From an uncultured Bacteroidales bacterium (GTDB lineage: Bacteria; Bacteroidota; Bacteroidia; Bacteroidales; UBA932), in assembly GCA_949297365.1 (NCBI GenBank), contig CASFSL010000035.1, positions 1 through 33,971 of the forward strand: a DNA stretch of 33,971 nt. Direction: 5' to 3'. A program made the position numbers and the translations under genes. The stretch's first letter is position 1. Every line of letters starts with the position of its first letter. The notes beneath the pieces were generated by a model. It had not been told where the DNA came from. It was given only the letters and a program-made list of their open reading frames with translations, and ran no database searches. Shown in pieces: positions 16,720-25,996 of this stretch.

Positions 16720-17970
16720 ATGGGATTGAGAAGAGTTGTAGTTACCGGTCTCGGTACGATAAATCCTTTAGGAAAGACTGTTGAGGAGTATTTCTCCAAT
16801 CTGGATAAAGGTGTAAGCGGAGCAAGGCTGATAACATCATTTGACACGACTCTTTTCAAAACCAGGTTTGCATGTACGGTTGAGGACTTCGATCCTTCCC
16901 GGTACGGTATAGAACGCAAGGAACTCAGGCGTATTGACCGTTTTGCCCAGTTCGCTATGGCGGCTGCGGCTACGGCTTTGGCTGACAGCGGTCTGGATCT
17001 GCAGAAGATAGATCTGGACAGGGCAGGAGTGATTCTTGGTTCCGGTATCGGAGGTATTGAAAGTCTTACCGAAGGGATAATGGACTACTGCGCAGGAGGA
17101 TGTATTCCGCGCTTTAGTCCATTTCTTATTACCAAGATGATATCGGATATGGCTCCCGGTCTGATATCCATCAAATACGGTTTTGCGGGGCCTAATTATA
17201 CCACGACATCGGCCTGCGCCTCATCGTCTCATGCGATGGGGGACGCCCTCAATCTGATCCGTCTGGGTAAGGCCGATATAATCCTGACAGGAGGAGCGGA
17301 AGCCCCTGTCTCAGTACCTTCCATAGGCGGCTTTGACGCTTCCAAGGCACTTTCCACCAACAATGACGAGTACGCTACGGCTTCCCGTCCCTTCGACAGG
17401 ACCCGGGACGGTTTTGTGATGGGAGAGGGCTCGGCTGTCCTCGTGTTTGAGGAACTTGAACATGCCCTGGCCCGCGGTGCGCGTATATATGCCGAGGTCG
17501 CCGGAGCCGGGATGAGTGCGGATGCCTATCATATCACTGCACCGTTGCCGGACGGTTCAGGCGCTGTCAAGGTGATGCGCCTGGCGCTGGAGGATGCCGG
17601 ACTGAGGCCTGAGGATGTGGATTACATCAATGTTCACGGAACATCTACACCTCTGGGGGACGTGGCCGAACTCAAGGCTGTAAAGAGTCTTTTCGGGGAG
17701 TATGCCTACAAACTGAATATCAGTTCCACCAAGTCCATGCACGGACATCTGCTCGGGGCTGCCGGAGCGGTGGAGGCTTTGGCCTGCATCCATGCCATAA
17801 GAGACTCAATAGTTCCTCCGACCATCAATTTCCGGTATGAGGACCCGGATATTGACTACAATCTCAACCTTACGCTTAACAAAGCGCAGAAAAGAACAGT
17901 AAAGGTGGCCCTCAACAATACGTTCGGTTTCGGAGGCCACAACTCCTGCCTTGTCTTCAAGGCTTTTTAA
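16720..17970 (+). CDS. fabF: beta-ketoacyl-ACP synthase II
   Basis: A 416-residue condensing enzyme. The Cys-His-His triad is C166 (TTSACASSSHAMG), H306 (NVHGTSTPLGD) and H343 (SMHGHLLGAAGA), with K338 beside it. The start is placed at the ATG at 16720; an in-frame TTG two codons earlier is unlikely, because MGLRRVVVTG is the usual FabF beginning. The enzyme elongates acyl-ACP with malonyl-ACP. The gene ends only 10 nt from a convergent gene with no evident terminator. Confidence 0.97.
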   Translation: MGLRRVVVTGLGTINPLGKTVEEYFSNLDKGVSGARLITSFDTTLFKTRFACTVEDFDPSRYGIERKELRRIDRFAQFAMAAAATALADSGLDLQKIDLDRAGVILGSGIGGIESLTEGIMDYCAGGCIPRFSPFLITKMISDMAPGLISIKYGFAGPNYTTTSACASSSHAMGDALNLIRLGKADIILTGGAEAPVSVPSIGGFDASKALSTNNDEYATASRPFDRTRDGFVMGEGSAVLVFEELEHALARGARIYAEVAGAGMSADAYHITAPLPDGSGAVKVMRLALEDAGLRPEDVDYINVHGTSTPLGDVAELKAVKSLFGEYAYKLNISSTKSMHGHLLGAAGAVEALACIHAIRDSIVPPTINFRYEDPDIDYNLNLTLNKAQKRTVKVALNNTFGFGGHNSCLVFKAF

Positions 17971-17980
17971 GCAGCAGTAT

Positions 17981-19354
17981 TTATTGCATCAGTCCGTAAG
18001 TGATGGTCAGAGTCGGCCTTCTCTCTGCGGCAGGACCATTGAGAACAGTCTTGTTGTAGTTGTAATTGTCAAATTCATAGACTCTGGTATCTGAGATATT
18101 GACCTTGTATTTCATGGGTGCTATCCACAGATCCTGGTCCTCGTTGATATCTGAGGAATCTGTATTGATGATATTCTGTACGTATGCGGTTATATCCATG
18201 CTGTATTCCAGCAGCGACCTGTTGATGCTGCCGTAGTTGGATGTGTTGTATACCTCACTCAGCGGCTGATAGTAGTAGAGGCTGTCATTGTCGGACGTCG
18301 GAACTCTTGTAAATGCGTAGATGTAGGGAGGATGCTCCATGTCAAATCTTCCGTAGTCAACGGGTTCTTCATACGGGAACTTGAGTTCTGCCCTTGAGAC
18401 GGCTATGGTCTGTCCTTCCAGTCCCTCTTCCTGAATCCAGTTGTCAAGCATCTCTTTGAGATCTGCCGCCGCAATATGGGGCTTGATGCCGGAAAGACTC
18501 TCGATGTACAGCTCTTCGCCCGGTGTCTCGTTGCTCAGACTCTCTGAGCCGGTGCTGAAATAGTTGAAAGCCTCGTAACCGCTGTATCCGAAAGCGAACG
18601 ACTCGGTAGTGTCCAGATCGGTTATCCCGCGTTCGGGGTCGTTGAGCGTGTAGTTGAGATTGATGGTTGAGTTCCCCAGACTGAGAAAGTTCATCCGTCC
18701 TCCGACAGTACCCATAGACGGCTCCGTCTGGATATAAAGTCCGGGAATGCGTTTCAGGAATTGCGAAATATCCTCAAATTCCTCGGGAGTGGTGTCAAGC
18801 AGTTCCTGTGCGAACTCGTCTTTCAGTTCAATGCGGATTTCCCCTTCTCCGTAAATAACGGGGTCACTTACAGTAATCGGCTCAAGGCTGAAGTCTTCCG
18901 ATGTCAAAGAGTTGCAGAAAGCCATATCGGTACTGTCCAGCGATGTCAGAAGCCGGTATATTTTTATTCTTTGATGTATTCCTTTTTGGTCTTCTTCAAG
19001 ATAGTAGGTTGAGTCTATTGAAAGATTGAGGTATGCAGACAGCAGTTTGGGGCTGTCTCCGAAGTCTGTGGAATTGGAATAGGGGACGATGTACGTCGCG
19101 GCACTGGACTCGACAGTCCCGAAAACGGGGTCGGTCATGGTTCCGACCATCATTTTTATGCTGTTCGCGGCCTGAACCGAAGGGCTTACACGGTTTGTTA
19201 CCGGCAGATCGAAAGTCTTTGTGCCGAGAGTCAGTATGGATTCGTCCGGAAGAAGTCCGCTTCCGAGGGAGCGGTCATTCTCTACGCATGATACGGCGGC
19301 TGTAAGCGAGGCTGCAATAGCGCAGAGCGTAGCCGTAAGAGTCTTTTTAGGCAT
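17981..19354 (-). CDS. DUF4270 lipoprotein
   Basis: A 457-residue predicted lipoprotein. The ATG at 19354 is preferred over one at 19384 because it gives a clean signal (MPKKTLTATLCAIAASLTAA) ending in lipobox AVSC, and only an 8-nt overlap with the upstream gene. The mature protein is beta-rich, with the early SLGSGLLPDESILTLGTKTF segment and the ending RRPTLTITYGLMQ typical of DUF4270. This family is specific to Bacteroidota and has no assigned function as far as I know. Pairing with the starch-synthase-like gene is recurrent in the phylum. Confidence 0.82.
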   Translation of the reverse strand: MPKKTLTATLCAIAASLTAAVSCVENDRSLGSGLLPDESILTLGTKTFDLPVTNRVSPSVQAANSIKMMVGTMTDPVFGTVESSAATYIVPYSNSTDFGDSPKLLSAYLNLSIDSTYYLEEDQKGIHQRIKIYRLLTSLDSTDMAFCNSLTSEDFSLEPITVSDPVIYGEGEIRIELKDEFAQELLDTTPEEFEDISQFLKRIPGLYIQTEPSMGTVGGRMNFLSLGNSTINLNYTLNDPERGITDLDTTESFAFGYSGYEAFNYFSTGSESLSNETPGEELYIESLSGIKPHIAAADLKEMLDNWIQEEGLEGQTIAVSRAELKFPYEEPVDYGRFDMEHPPYIYAFTRVPTSDNDSLYYYQPLSEVYNTSNYGSINRSLLEYSMDITAYVQNIINTDSSDINEDQDLWIAPMKYKVNISDTRVYEFDNYNYNKTVLNGPAAERRPTLTITYGLMQ

Positions 19355-20177
19355 CTTGTTCCAGTAATTTGTCGTAAAAATCATTGAACTTCTGAATGTA
19401 GGTGCCTTCAGGATGGTCTATGGGAAAATATTGAAGCACTGGAATGCCCCTCTTTTCCGAGAACTCCGTAAGCTCCGGTCTTATGCTTTCGGAGCCAAGT
19501 ATGACGGCATCTGCATATTGAATGGCCAGTTTTGCAAGATTTATGCCATCGGGAGTCTTGAATGTCTCCAGATCCTTGGACTTGATGCCGGATACGGGAA
19601 TCTTGCTTTTCATCTCCGGATTGAATCTGCTGTCCGGGTATTCATCGTAAAGCGAGAGGACAACCTTGGCATCTGAGAATATAGGGTCGTTTTTAAACGC
19701 CTTTTTCAGATACAGCGGGACCAGATGCGATATCCAGCCGGAGCAGTGTACTATGTCCGGTTTCCAGCGGAGTTTCTTGACAGTCTCGAGTATGCCCCTC
19801 GCAAAGAAGATGGCTCTTTCGTCGTTGTCCTCCAGAAAGTTGCCCTCGGCATCCTCGTATATGGATTTTTTGTGAAAATAGTCGTCGTTGTCAATGAAGT
19901 ACACCTGCATTCTGGCAGATGATATGGATGCCACCTTAATCACCAGCGGACGGTCGATGTCGTTGATGACCATGTTCATCCCGGAGAGCCTGATAACCTC
20001 GTGCAGCTGGTTGCGTCTTTCGTTGATGCAGCCGTAGCGGGGCATGAAATTCCGTATCTCCTTGCCGGACTCCTGAATGCCCTGAGGGAGATACCTGCCG
20101 ATGACGGAGATGGTGCTCTCCGGCAGATACGGATAAATCTCGGAATTTACGAACAAAACTCTTTTGGGATCTTTCAT
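19347..20177 (-). CDS. glycogen/starch synthase-like protein, N-domain only
   Basis: A 276-residue protein resembling the N-terminal (GT5) domain of starch synthase: VLFVNSEIYPYLPES at the start, then IDNDDYF, WKPDIVHCSGW and ADAVILGSESI. It lacks the C-terminal glycosyltransferase domain of full synthases (about 480 residues). The ADP-glucose-binding K-x-G-G loop is replaced by PESTISVIG. Similar short proteins are annotated as glycogen synthase in Bacteroidota, but catalysis is doubtful and a binding or regulatory role is possible. It is first in a two-gene unit with the DUF4270 lipoprotein. Confidence 0.75.
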   Translation of the reverse strand: MKDPKRVLFVNSEIYPYLPESTISVIGRYLPQGIQESGKEIRNFMPRYGCINERRNQLHEVIRLSGMNMVINDIDRPLVIKVASISSARMQVYFIDNDDYFHKKSIYEDAEGNFLEDNDERAIFFARGILETVKKLRWKPDIVHCSGWISHLVPLYLKKAFKNDPIFSDAKVVLSLYDEYPDSRFNPEMKSKIPVSGIKSKDLETFKTPDGINLAKLAIQYADAVILGSESIRPELTEFSEKRGIPVLQYFPIDHPEGTYIQKFNDFYDKLLEQDA

Positions 20178-20193
20178 TGCAGATTCTTTTTTG

Positions 20194-20201
20194 CAAATAT
20201 A
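20194..20201 (-). promoter_or_regulatory. candidate -7 element, starch-synthase-like gene
   Basis: Read on the minus strand this is TATATTTG, an exact TAnnTTTG match, 16 nt before the start codon at 20177. No TTG is seen at 19-21 bp upstream. Confidence 0.45.
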
Positions 20202-20235
20202 ATAATAAAAAATCTAAATTAATTATCTTTTTATT

Positions 20236-20243
20236 TATCTTTG
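20236..20243 (+). promoter_or_regulatory. candidate -7 element, ftsX
   Basis: TATCTTTG is an exact TAnnTTTG match, 23 nt before the ftsX start. The -33 position is A/T-rich without TTG. It lies back to back with the minus-strand element in the same 89-bp gap. Confidence 0.5.
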
Positions 20244-20266
20244 AGGGATTTATCTAGTGTAAACAG

Positions 20267-21130
20267 ATGGCGGAAAGAGAGAGTAATATCCTGTATAGAA
20301 GACTATTGAGGTCTTATTTCTCATCAGTAATCAGCATTAGTCTGGTGCTCTTCCTGGTGGGAATGACGGGCGCGCTTATCGTCAACGCCAAGTCGGTCTC
20401 CAATTATTTCAAAGAAAATATTACGGTTTCCGCGGTGCTTAATGTAGAGGCGGATGAGGCGGATGCGTCGGCTATGGCGGACAGGCTTGAAAATACCCCT
20501 TACGTCAAGGATATACGGATCATCACAAAAGAAGAAGGTGTGGAGGAGATGAAGGAGATTCTGGGAGATGACTTTATGGATGTGTTTGAGGTCAATCCGA
20601 TACCAGTGTCGCTTGAGCTTCAGATAGCTGCGGATTATATCTCTGCGGACAGTCTGAGTATAATAGAGGAGGCTCTGTACGGTTATCCGGCCGTGGATGA
20701 TGTGGTGTATCAGCAGTCGCTGGTAGAGCTGCTCAATGCCAACATCGAGCGGATAGGCATTGTCGCCGGGGTATTCGTCGCGCTGCTCCTGTTTATCTCA
20801 GTGGTGTTGATCAATAACACTGTGAGGCTCAGTGTGGATTCCAAGCGGTCTTCGATCAGGGTCATGCGCCTGGTTGGCGCCACAAAGGGATTTATAACGA
20901 GACCTTTTGTCGGACAGGCTTTTTTCCAGGGACTGATTGCCGGGGCTGCCGCGGATATATTCATTCTTACTGCCCTGTACTTTGTCCGTAATGAGTTCTA
21001 TCAGTTGTTCTCCCTGTTCGATGCCATGCTGCTCGGGCTGGTTATGGCCTTAGTCATAGTTCTTGGTATATTGATCTGCATGATTTCCACGGCGGCGGGA
21101 GTGAGAAGTCTGATTAATGATGAAAGATGA
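20267..21130 (+). CDS. ftsX: cell division protein FtsX
   Basis: A 287-residue inner-membrane protein with the FtsX layout: one helix (about 18-40), an extracytoplasmic domain (about 45-155) containing the LENTPYVKDIRIITKEEGVE segment, then three helices (about 162-184, 214-236, 250-275). With the ATPase FtsE it controls peptidoglycan hydrolases at division. FtsE is not encoded here; in Bacteroidota it is often elsewhere. The stop overlaps an in-frame ATG of the next gene region. DUF3098 and uppP follow in the same direction. Confidence 0.93.
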   Translation: MAERESNILYRRLLRSYFSSVISISLVLFLVGMTGALIVNAKSVSNYFKENITVSAVLNVEADEADASAMADRLENTPYVKDIRIITKEEGVEEMKEILGDDFMDVFEVNPIPVSLELQIAADYISADSLSIIEEALYGYPAVDDVVYQQSLVELLNANIERIGIVAGVFVALLLFISVVLINNTVRLSVDSKRSSIRVMRLVGATKGFITRPFVGQAFFQGLIAGAAADIFILTALYFVRNEFYQLFSLFDAMLLGLVMALVIVLGILICMISTAAGVRSLINDER

Positions 21131-21147
21131 TTTTAATAATAAATAAA

Positions 21148-21387
21148 ATGGATAAGTTTGCTATTCCCAAAGAGAATATCCTGTATCTGATTATCGGTTT
21201 CGCTGTGATGCTGGTCGGTTATCTTCTGCTGCTCGGCGGCGGAGCTGACAGCCCCGAGGTGTTCAACTACGCGCTTTTTAGTTTCACGAGGATGTATGTC
21301 GCGCCTCTGCTGATACTCATCGGATTTGCGATAGAGATAGATGTGCTTTTGAGAAAGAAACCGATTAAACTGTTCAAACGGAAATAA
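21148..21387 (+). CDS. DUF3098 small membrane protein
   Basis: A 79-residue protein with two hydrophobic helices (about 13-33 and 46-66) and a basic C-terminal end. The start at 21148 gives [13 protein letters not shown], the typical DUF3098 beginning, after an A-rich leader. A start at 21127 would overlap the ftsX stop by 4 nt and add seven residues; I prefer the shorter form. The family lies between ftsX and uppP in many Bacteroidota. Function is unknown to me; the context suggests an envelope role. Confidence 0.8.
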   Translation: MDKFAIPKENILYLIIGFAVMLVGYLLLLGGGADSPEVFNYALFSFTRMYVAPLLILIGFAIEIDVLLRKKPIKLFKRK

Positions 21388-21395
21388 TCCGGGGT

Positions 21396-22229
21396 ATGGA
21401 GTGGTTTCAAGCTGTGGTCCTGGGGCTGATTCAGGGCCTTACGGAGTTCCTGCCTGTGAGCAGCAGCGGTCATCTGACAATATTCAAGGCGATATTCGGG
21501 ATTGAGGCGGACAACCTCAGTTTCGAGGTAGCTGTCCATGCCGCCACGGTGCTCAGTACTATCGTTGCTTTCCGCAAGGAGATATGGGACATCATCTGCG
21601 GTGTCTTTAAGTTCAGGTACAACAGTCAGACTCAGTATTTCCTGAAGATATGCGTCTCCATGATACCTGTGGCCGTAGTGGGCTTCTTCTTCAAGGATCA
21701 GGTGGAGGCTGTCTTCGGCTCGGGACTGTTTGTCGTCGGCAGTATGCTTCTGCTTACGGCTGTGCTGCTTTTTGTCTCTGAGACATTGTCCAACAGACAG
21801 GCCCGTAAGGCTGTGTCGGAAGGCCGCGAGGCTGGAAAGGAGGTGGGATATAAGGAGGCGTTCATCATAGGTCTGTCGCAGGCTCTGGCTGTGCTGCCGG
21901 GGCTTTCCCGTTCCGGCACCACGATATCAACAGGCCTGATGCTCGGAGTAAGAAAAAGTTCCATGGCTCAGTTTTCATTTCTGATGGTACTTATACCGAT
22001 TCTGGGAGAGGCTTTCCTACAGCTGGTGGGCGGAGATTTCTCGGCCGAAGCCTCCGGCATATCCACGCTGTCGCTGCTGCTCGGTACTCTGACAGCCTTT
22101 GTCTCCGGTTATATAGCCTGCCGCTGGATGATACGTATCGTGCAGAAGGCCCGTCTGCGTTACTTCTCCATATACTGCTGCGTGGCAGCGGCTTTCTGTT
22201 TTATATTCGAGATAGTTCAGAATGTCTAG
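21396..22229 (+). CDS. uppP: undecaprenyl-diphosphatase UppP/BacA
   Basis: A 277-residue polytopic membrane protein. Both catalytic regions are intact: [18 protein letters not shown] near the N-terminus and [16 protein letters not shown] near residues 167-182. It dephosphorylates undecaprenyl diphosphate so the lipid carrier can be reused for peptidoglycan and surface glycans. It follows DUF3098 by 8 nt and overlaps lpxH by 8 nt, so the two are probably translationally coupled. Confidence 0.96.
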   Translation: MEWFQAVVLGLIQGLTEFLPVSSSGHLTIFKAIFGIEADNLSFEVAVHAATVLSTIVAFRKEIWDIICGVFKFRYNSQTQYFLKICVSMIPVAVVGFFFKDQVEAVFGSGLFVVGSMLLLTAVLLFVSETLSNRQARKAVSEGREAGKEVGYKEAFIIGLSQALAVLPGLSRSGTTISTGLMLGVRKSSMAQFSFLMVLIPILGEAFLQLVGGDFSAEASGISTLSLLLGTLTAFVSGYIACRWMIRIVQKARLRYFSIYCCVAAAFCFIFEIVQNV

Positions 22230-23040
22230 GTCCTATTTTATCTCCGATGTGCATCTGGGTGCGGCTTTCTGTGACAGGAAAGCCTTGGAGCAGAGATTTG
22301 TTACTTTGCTTGACCGCATTAGGGAAGAGAGAGCCGACGCTGTCTACCTGCTCGGGGATATCTTCGACTTCTGGTATGAATACAGATACGTTATCCCACG
22401 CGGACATACCAGGGCTCTCGGTGCCTTGGCCCGGCTTTGTGACAGTGGAGTCAAGGTGTATTTCTTCAGAGGCAACCACGATGTCTGGGTGTATGATTAT
22501 TTCGAGCGGGAACTGGGGATGACCGTGTTGAACCAGCCGTATGTGGCGGAGATAGACGGAAAGTTGTGCTGTCTCGGACACGGTGACGGCCTGGGTCGTA
22601 CCGACACTATGTTCCGGCTGATACGCTGGGCTTTCCATAACCGCGTTCTACAGGTCCTGTTCAGTGCCCTGCATCCGAGATGGGCTTTCGGTCTGGGCTA
22701 TGCCTGGGCCGGTCATTCCAGAAAGATGAAGAATGCTCCGGACAATGAGGGACGTTATGTATTCCGGGGTGCGGAGGAGCCGCTTTATCATTATGCCGAC
22801 GCTTTCGGACGGGATTACAGAGCGTGTCACGGCGGTTGTGGTATAGATTACTATATTTTCGGGCATTATCATACCCCGGGCACAGTGGAGATTCCGTCAG
22901 GAGGCCAGATGCATATTCTGGGCTGCTGGGTGGACGGTGGTGAGTATGCCGTGCTTGAGAACGGCAGCCTGCGCATTATTTCTGCGGTATGTCCAGACGG
23001 GAGCGCACGACCGGCTCCGGCGGATTCTTCCCGAAGATAG
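22222..23040 (+). CDS. lpxH: UDP-2,3-diacylglucosamine diphosphatase, LpxH type
   Basis: A 272-residue calcineurin-like phosphoesterase. Metal-binding motifs appear in order: ISDVHLG (D9, H11), [10 protein letters not shown] (45-54), GNHD (84-87), LGHGDG (H120) and GHYHTPG (H215, H217). LpxH-type enzymes hydrolyse UDP-2,3-diacylglucosamine to lipid X in lipid A synthesis. The FDFWYEY and HGDG contexts favour LpxH over general phosphoesterases. The final 65 nt overlap the 3' end of the convergent DUF4294 gene. Confidence 0.88.
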   Translation: MSRSYFISDVHLGAAFCDRKALEQRFVTLLDRIREERADAVYLLGDIFDFWYEYRYVIPRGHTRALGALARLCDSGVKVYFFRGNHDVWVYDYFERELGMTVLNQPYVAEIDGKLCCLGHGDGLGRTDTMFRLIRWAFHNRVLQVLFSALHPRWAFGLGYAWAGHSRKMKNAPDNEGRYVFRGAEEPLYHYADAFGRDYRACHGGCGIDYYIFGHYHTPGTVEIPSGGQMHILGCWVDGGEYAVLENGSLRIISAVCPDGSARPAPADSSRR

Positions 23041-23641
23041 ACCTGTAGGTCTTGTTGAACTCACCTTTATTATATAATGCGACCAGCTCTTCGGTCTGCT
23101 TGTCCTCGCCGTCGGGGTCGAATGGCTTTTTCATATCCGAGCCGAAGAGTTTGGCTATGCCCTGCCAGAATCCGGCTGCGGCCTTTCCCTTGTAGTCCTT
23201 TATGATCTCGTAGGGAGTGATGCCTGTCTGCCTGTCTATCAGTCTCAGCAGCAGTTTCCCCTGGCTGATGGTCAGGTTTCTCAGCGGTTTCTCGAATGTG
23301 TCGAACAGTTCTTTCTGCAGGATGTTGATATACCGGTTCTTCTGCCGTTTGTTGAATCCTTCGACGGCAATGGTGGAGTCAGCGTCCCGGAGTTTCTCCT
23401 CTGCCAGCAGTGCGTAGGGATAGGCCTTTGCGAAGTTGTGTACCAGGCGGTAGTATTTTCTCCAGGACTTGCCTTTCCTTTTGGCCGTCTTGTATATCGG
23501 TTCCATGCTGTCCAGATAGACAGTGTCCCCGTTCTTGTCCACTATATATTGCATAAGCGTCCCGTCTTCATCCCGGTTTTGTGACCGGAGCTGCGGTACT
23601 GTCATCAGCAGAACCAAGATGATGAGGACGGGACGCTTCAT
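22976..23641 (-). CDS. DUF4294 protein, exported
   Basis: A 221-residue protein with an N-terminal signal sequence (about 1-20, no lipobox) and a largely helical, basic mature part. It contains YIVDKNGDTVYLDSMEPIY (32-50) and SWRKYYRLVHNFAKAYPYAL, which I recognise as DUF4294. The family is Bacteroidota-specific and I know no function. It follows the glucosamine-6-phosphate deaminase-like gene by 17 nt on the same strand. Its last 65 nt are also coding, in the opposite direction, for the LpxH C-terminus. Confidence 0.8.
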   Translation of the reverse strand: MKRPVLIILVLLMTVPQLRSQNRDEDGTLMQYIVDKNGDTVYLDSMEPIYKTAKRKGKSWRKYYRLVHNFAKAYPYALLAEEKLRDADSTIAVEGFNKRQKNRYINILQKELFDTFEKPLRNLTISQGKLLLRLIDRQTGITPYEIIKDYKGKAAAGFWQGIAKLFGSDMKKPFDPDGEDKQTEELVALYNKGEFNKTYRSIFGKNPPEPVVRSRLDIPQK

Positions 23642-23658
23642 TGCGGTAATGCGAATGT

Positions 23659-25974
23659 CTAGATGCTGGTCATGGACTTCTGGAGTTCACGGGCTGACTG
23701 GAGGAATTCCTCCACGTTCATCTCCTTGAAGAAGAGCAGACCGTGAGTAGTCCTGAGTCTCGGGCTGGAGTTCTGGTAGAAGAAAGGCTTGCCGAGGACT
23801 CTCTGGACTTTGGCCAGCTGGTCTACCCAGATGTTCTTGGCCAGGTCGCTGAACTTTCCGTCCAGCATGTAGCTCGGGAAGTCTGCGTCTACCTGGGAAG
23901 CGTAGCAGTTGCAGAAGGCATTGTCAAACACGCTCATCGCGTTGAGCGATACAGGAACGATGTGAGTGGCCTCGGAAGGCAGGAACCGGTACCATACGTT
24001 GCGGTATCCCCAGATCTTGAGATTGCTCAGGTCGGCCTCCTTGCCCCATTCGCGGATGGCTTCCGCTATGGCCTGCAGTACCTTGTAGTGGGTGTCAGGA
24101 CCGCTGCCCTCCGGATCGAATGCGATGCTGATTATTGTGGGCTTGATAGTCCGCAGCTCATTCAGTATCGGGACTACGTCACGTTCCTTGTTGGGCTGCT
24201 CTGTGAATATGTCGCCGGTGTAGAACCCGAGTCGGAGATGGTGTACGTCCTCGTTTCTGATACCGAAGAATCCCCAGACCAGCTCCTCCTCGAACTCGCG
24301 GATCATGCCCTTGAGCAGCCGGATGTCGGCGGACATCTTCTGCCCGTCATAACTTTTCCTGGTCTCGTCGATTACGTCCATAATCTTCTTGCGCAGCTCT
24401 TCCTGATTTTTCACTCCATATATCTCGATGAAGTCCCTTACCAGTCTGTGCGCCCTGCCTCTCTTGCGCTCCTCCGCATTGCCTGAGGCTACGTTGATCA
24501 GGAAGTGGTAGATGTCCTTCTCGCGTTTCTCTTTCCAGCCGTGCTCGAAGAAGTCCGGATACCGGGTCATCTCGATGCGGCCGCCGTCCAGGAACCGGAG
24601 CGTCTCCTCAAGTGCGTTGATGAGGAACTTGTTGGTGACGGCGTTGAAACCCGAGGTCATGACTGAGAAGTGCGACTCGTTGGTCTCGTTTCTGGATACT
24701 CTGTGAATGTGCGGCAGCAGGCCCAGCAGAATGTCGTCGTGGTGCGGGCCGGTATAGTAGAACACCTGGTTGCTCCATGTAGAAGTTCCTCGGGCAATCT
24801 TCTTGGTCAGAGAACTGATGACGCTGTCCATGGTGTGCTCGTTCAGGTCCGGAATCATGCTGCAGTACTCGTCGGCCCTGAGGTCCTCGAGAGTGATCTT
24901 GTCTCCGTACTTGTTGAGCCTGTTGCAGCAGTCGATGACGGCCCTGTCGGTCTTCTCCTGAGACCAAGGGGAATCAGCATAGTAATGGTATACGGATTCG
25001 TGCAGCATGGATGCCGCTCCGGTAGTCAGGTAGAATCTGGCGTTGGGCAGTTTGGACAGCACTGAGGCGGGGTAGAGGTTGCAAGGTGTCTTCTCGAGCG
25101 CGTCGGCTACAACGGGGGCCTTGGCCTCTCCGGCTGCGAAGATAATCGCTACTGCGTCCGGGTTGTGGGTGATGGTCTCCAGACCGATGGTTATCACCGG
25201 TTTGATCCGGGATATCTCGATGCCTCCGAGATCGCTGGCAGCGGCGGCCTGTGTCTCGTAATTGGTATGGGTGAGGCGGGTGGTGGAATTGGGATCGCTG
25301 CCCCGGACATTGAAGGCGATGTGTCCGTCGGGACCGATGCCTCCCAGGAAGAAACCGATGCCTCCCAGGTCCCGTACTTTCTGGTCGTACTCCGAGCACC
25401 AGTTGTCGATCATGAAGATGGACCGCTGGCGGAGCTTCTCGGCGGCCGATTTCGCATCACGGTAGCGCAGGCTCAGGTCGATGACCCCGTCGGGGAACAC
25501 GTCCCTGAAGTTCATGCCGTCGGCCAGGGGTATCTCGTCGCAGTTGATAAACAGACCTTTGGATGCGTCCAGACCGAAGTCCTCGACGTAATATTTCTGA
25601 ACGTAGTTGTAGAAACTGTTGTGCTGCTTCGGGTCGATGGGATAGAACTCGTCTATCTGGACGAAATGCAGTCCGCGCAGATCGGGTTTGCGTGTTACGG
25701 TAAGTCCGCTTTCGGCGCGCGATGCGGCTCCTTCCTTCGTGTCCCATTCGGTCAGTATCTTCTTGACCCATGCGATGAAGTATTCCGGAGTCTTGCCGGT
25801 GGGCAGGCTGATGACTCCGTCCGGATGCTCCGCCGCCCATTCCAGGAAGCGGAATGCAGTAAGTTTACCAAGTTTAGGAAAGTTCTCTACAGTGATATAG
25901 GGAACGTTGGAGTGGAATCTGTGTTTCGCTGAGCCTATGTAGGCCTTTTCGACACTTGTAAAATCGGTACACAT
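23659..25974 (-). CDS. NagB-like deaminase fused to a PIG-L-like domain
   Basis: A 771-residue two-part protein. Residues about 25-330 match glucosamine-6-phosphate deaminase: SLPTGKTP (56-63), VQIDEFYP (D108, E109) and GGIGPDGHIAFN (211-222). The second part carries TGPHHDDILLG (H411, H412, D413, D414), like the zinc motif of PIG-L/LmbE deacetylases, and extends with a long C-terminal region. Such fusions occur in Bacteroidota, where the deaminase and deacetylase activities could act in sequence on N-acetylglucosamine derivatives. That coupling is inference. Substrate residues of the NagB part differ slightly (SLPTGKTP against the usual ATGSTP), so the exact sugar is open. Confidence 0.85.
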   Translation of the reverse strand: MCTDFTSVEKAYIGSAKHRFHSNVPYITVENFPKLGKLTAFRFLEWAAEHPDGVISLPTGKTPEYFIAWVKKILTEWDTKEGAASRAESGLTVTRKPDLRGLHFVQIDEFYPIDPKQHNSFYNYVQKYYVEDFGLDASKGLFINCDEIPLADGMNFRDVFPDGVIDLSLRYRDAKSAAEKLRQRSIFMIDNWCSEYDQKVRDLGGIGFFLGGIGPDGHIAFNVRGSDPNSTTRLTHTNYETQAAAASDLGGIEISRIKPVITIGLETITHNPDAVAIIFAAGEAKAPVVADALEKTPCNLYPASVLSKLPNARFYLTTGAASMLHESVYHYYADSPWSQEKTDRAVIDCCNRLNKYGDKITLEDLRADEYCSMIPDLNEHTMDSVISSLTKKIARGTSTWSNQVFYYTGPHHDDILLGLLPHIHRVSRNETNESHFSVMTSGFNAVTNKFLINALEETLRFLDGGRIEMTRYPDFFEHGWKEKREKDIYHFLINVASGNAEERKRGRAHRLVRDFIEIYGVKNQEELRKKIMDVIDETRKSYDGQKMSADIRLLKGMIREFEEELVWGFFGIRNEDVHHLRLGFYTGDIFTEQPNKERDVVPILNELRTIKPTIISIAFDPEGSGPDTHYKVLQAIAEAIREWGKEADLSNLKIWGYRNVWYRFLPSEATHIVPVSLNAMSVFDNAFCNCYASQVDADFPSYMLDGKFSDLAKNIWVDQLAKVQRVLGKPFFYQNSSPRLRTTHGLLFFKEMNVEEFLQSARELQKSMTSI

Positions 25975-25996
25975 ATTTATATTATTAATGCGGGTA

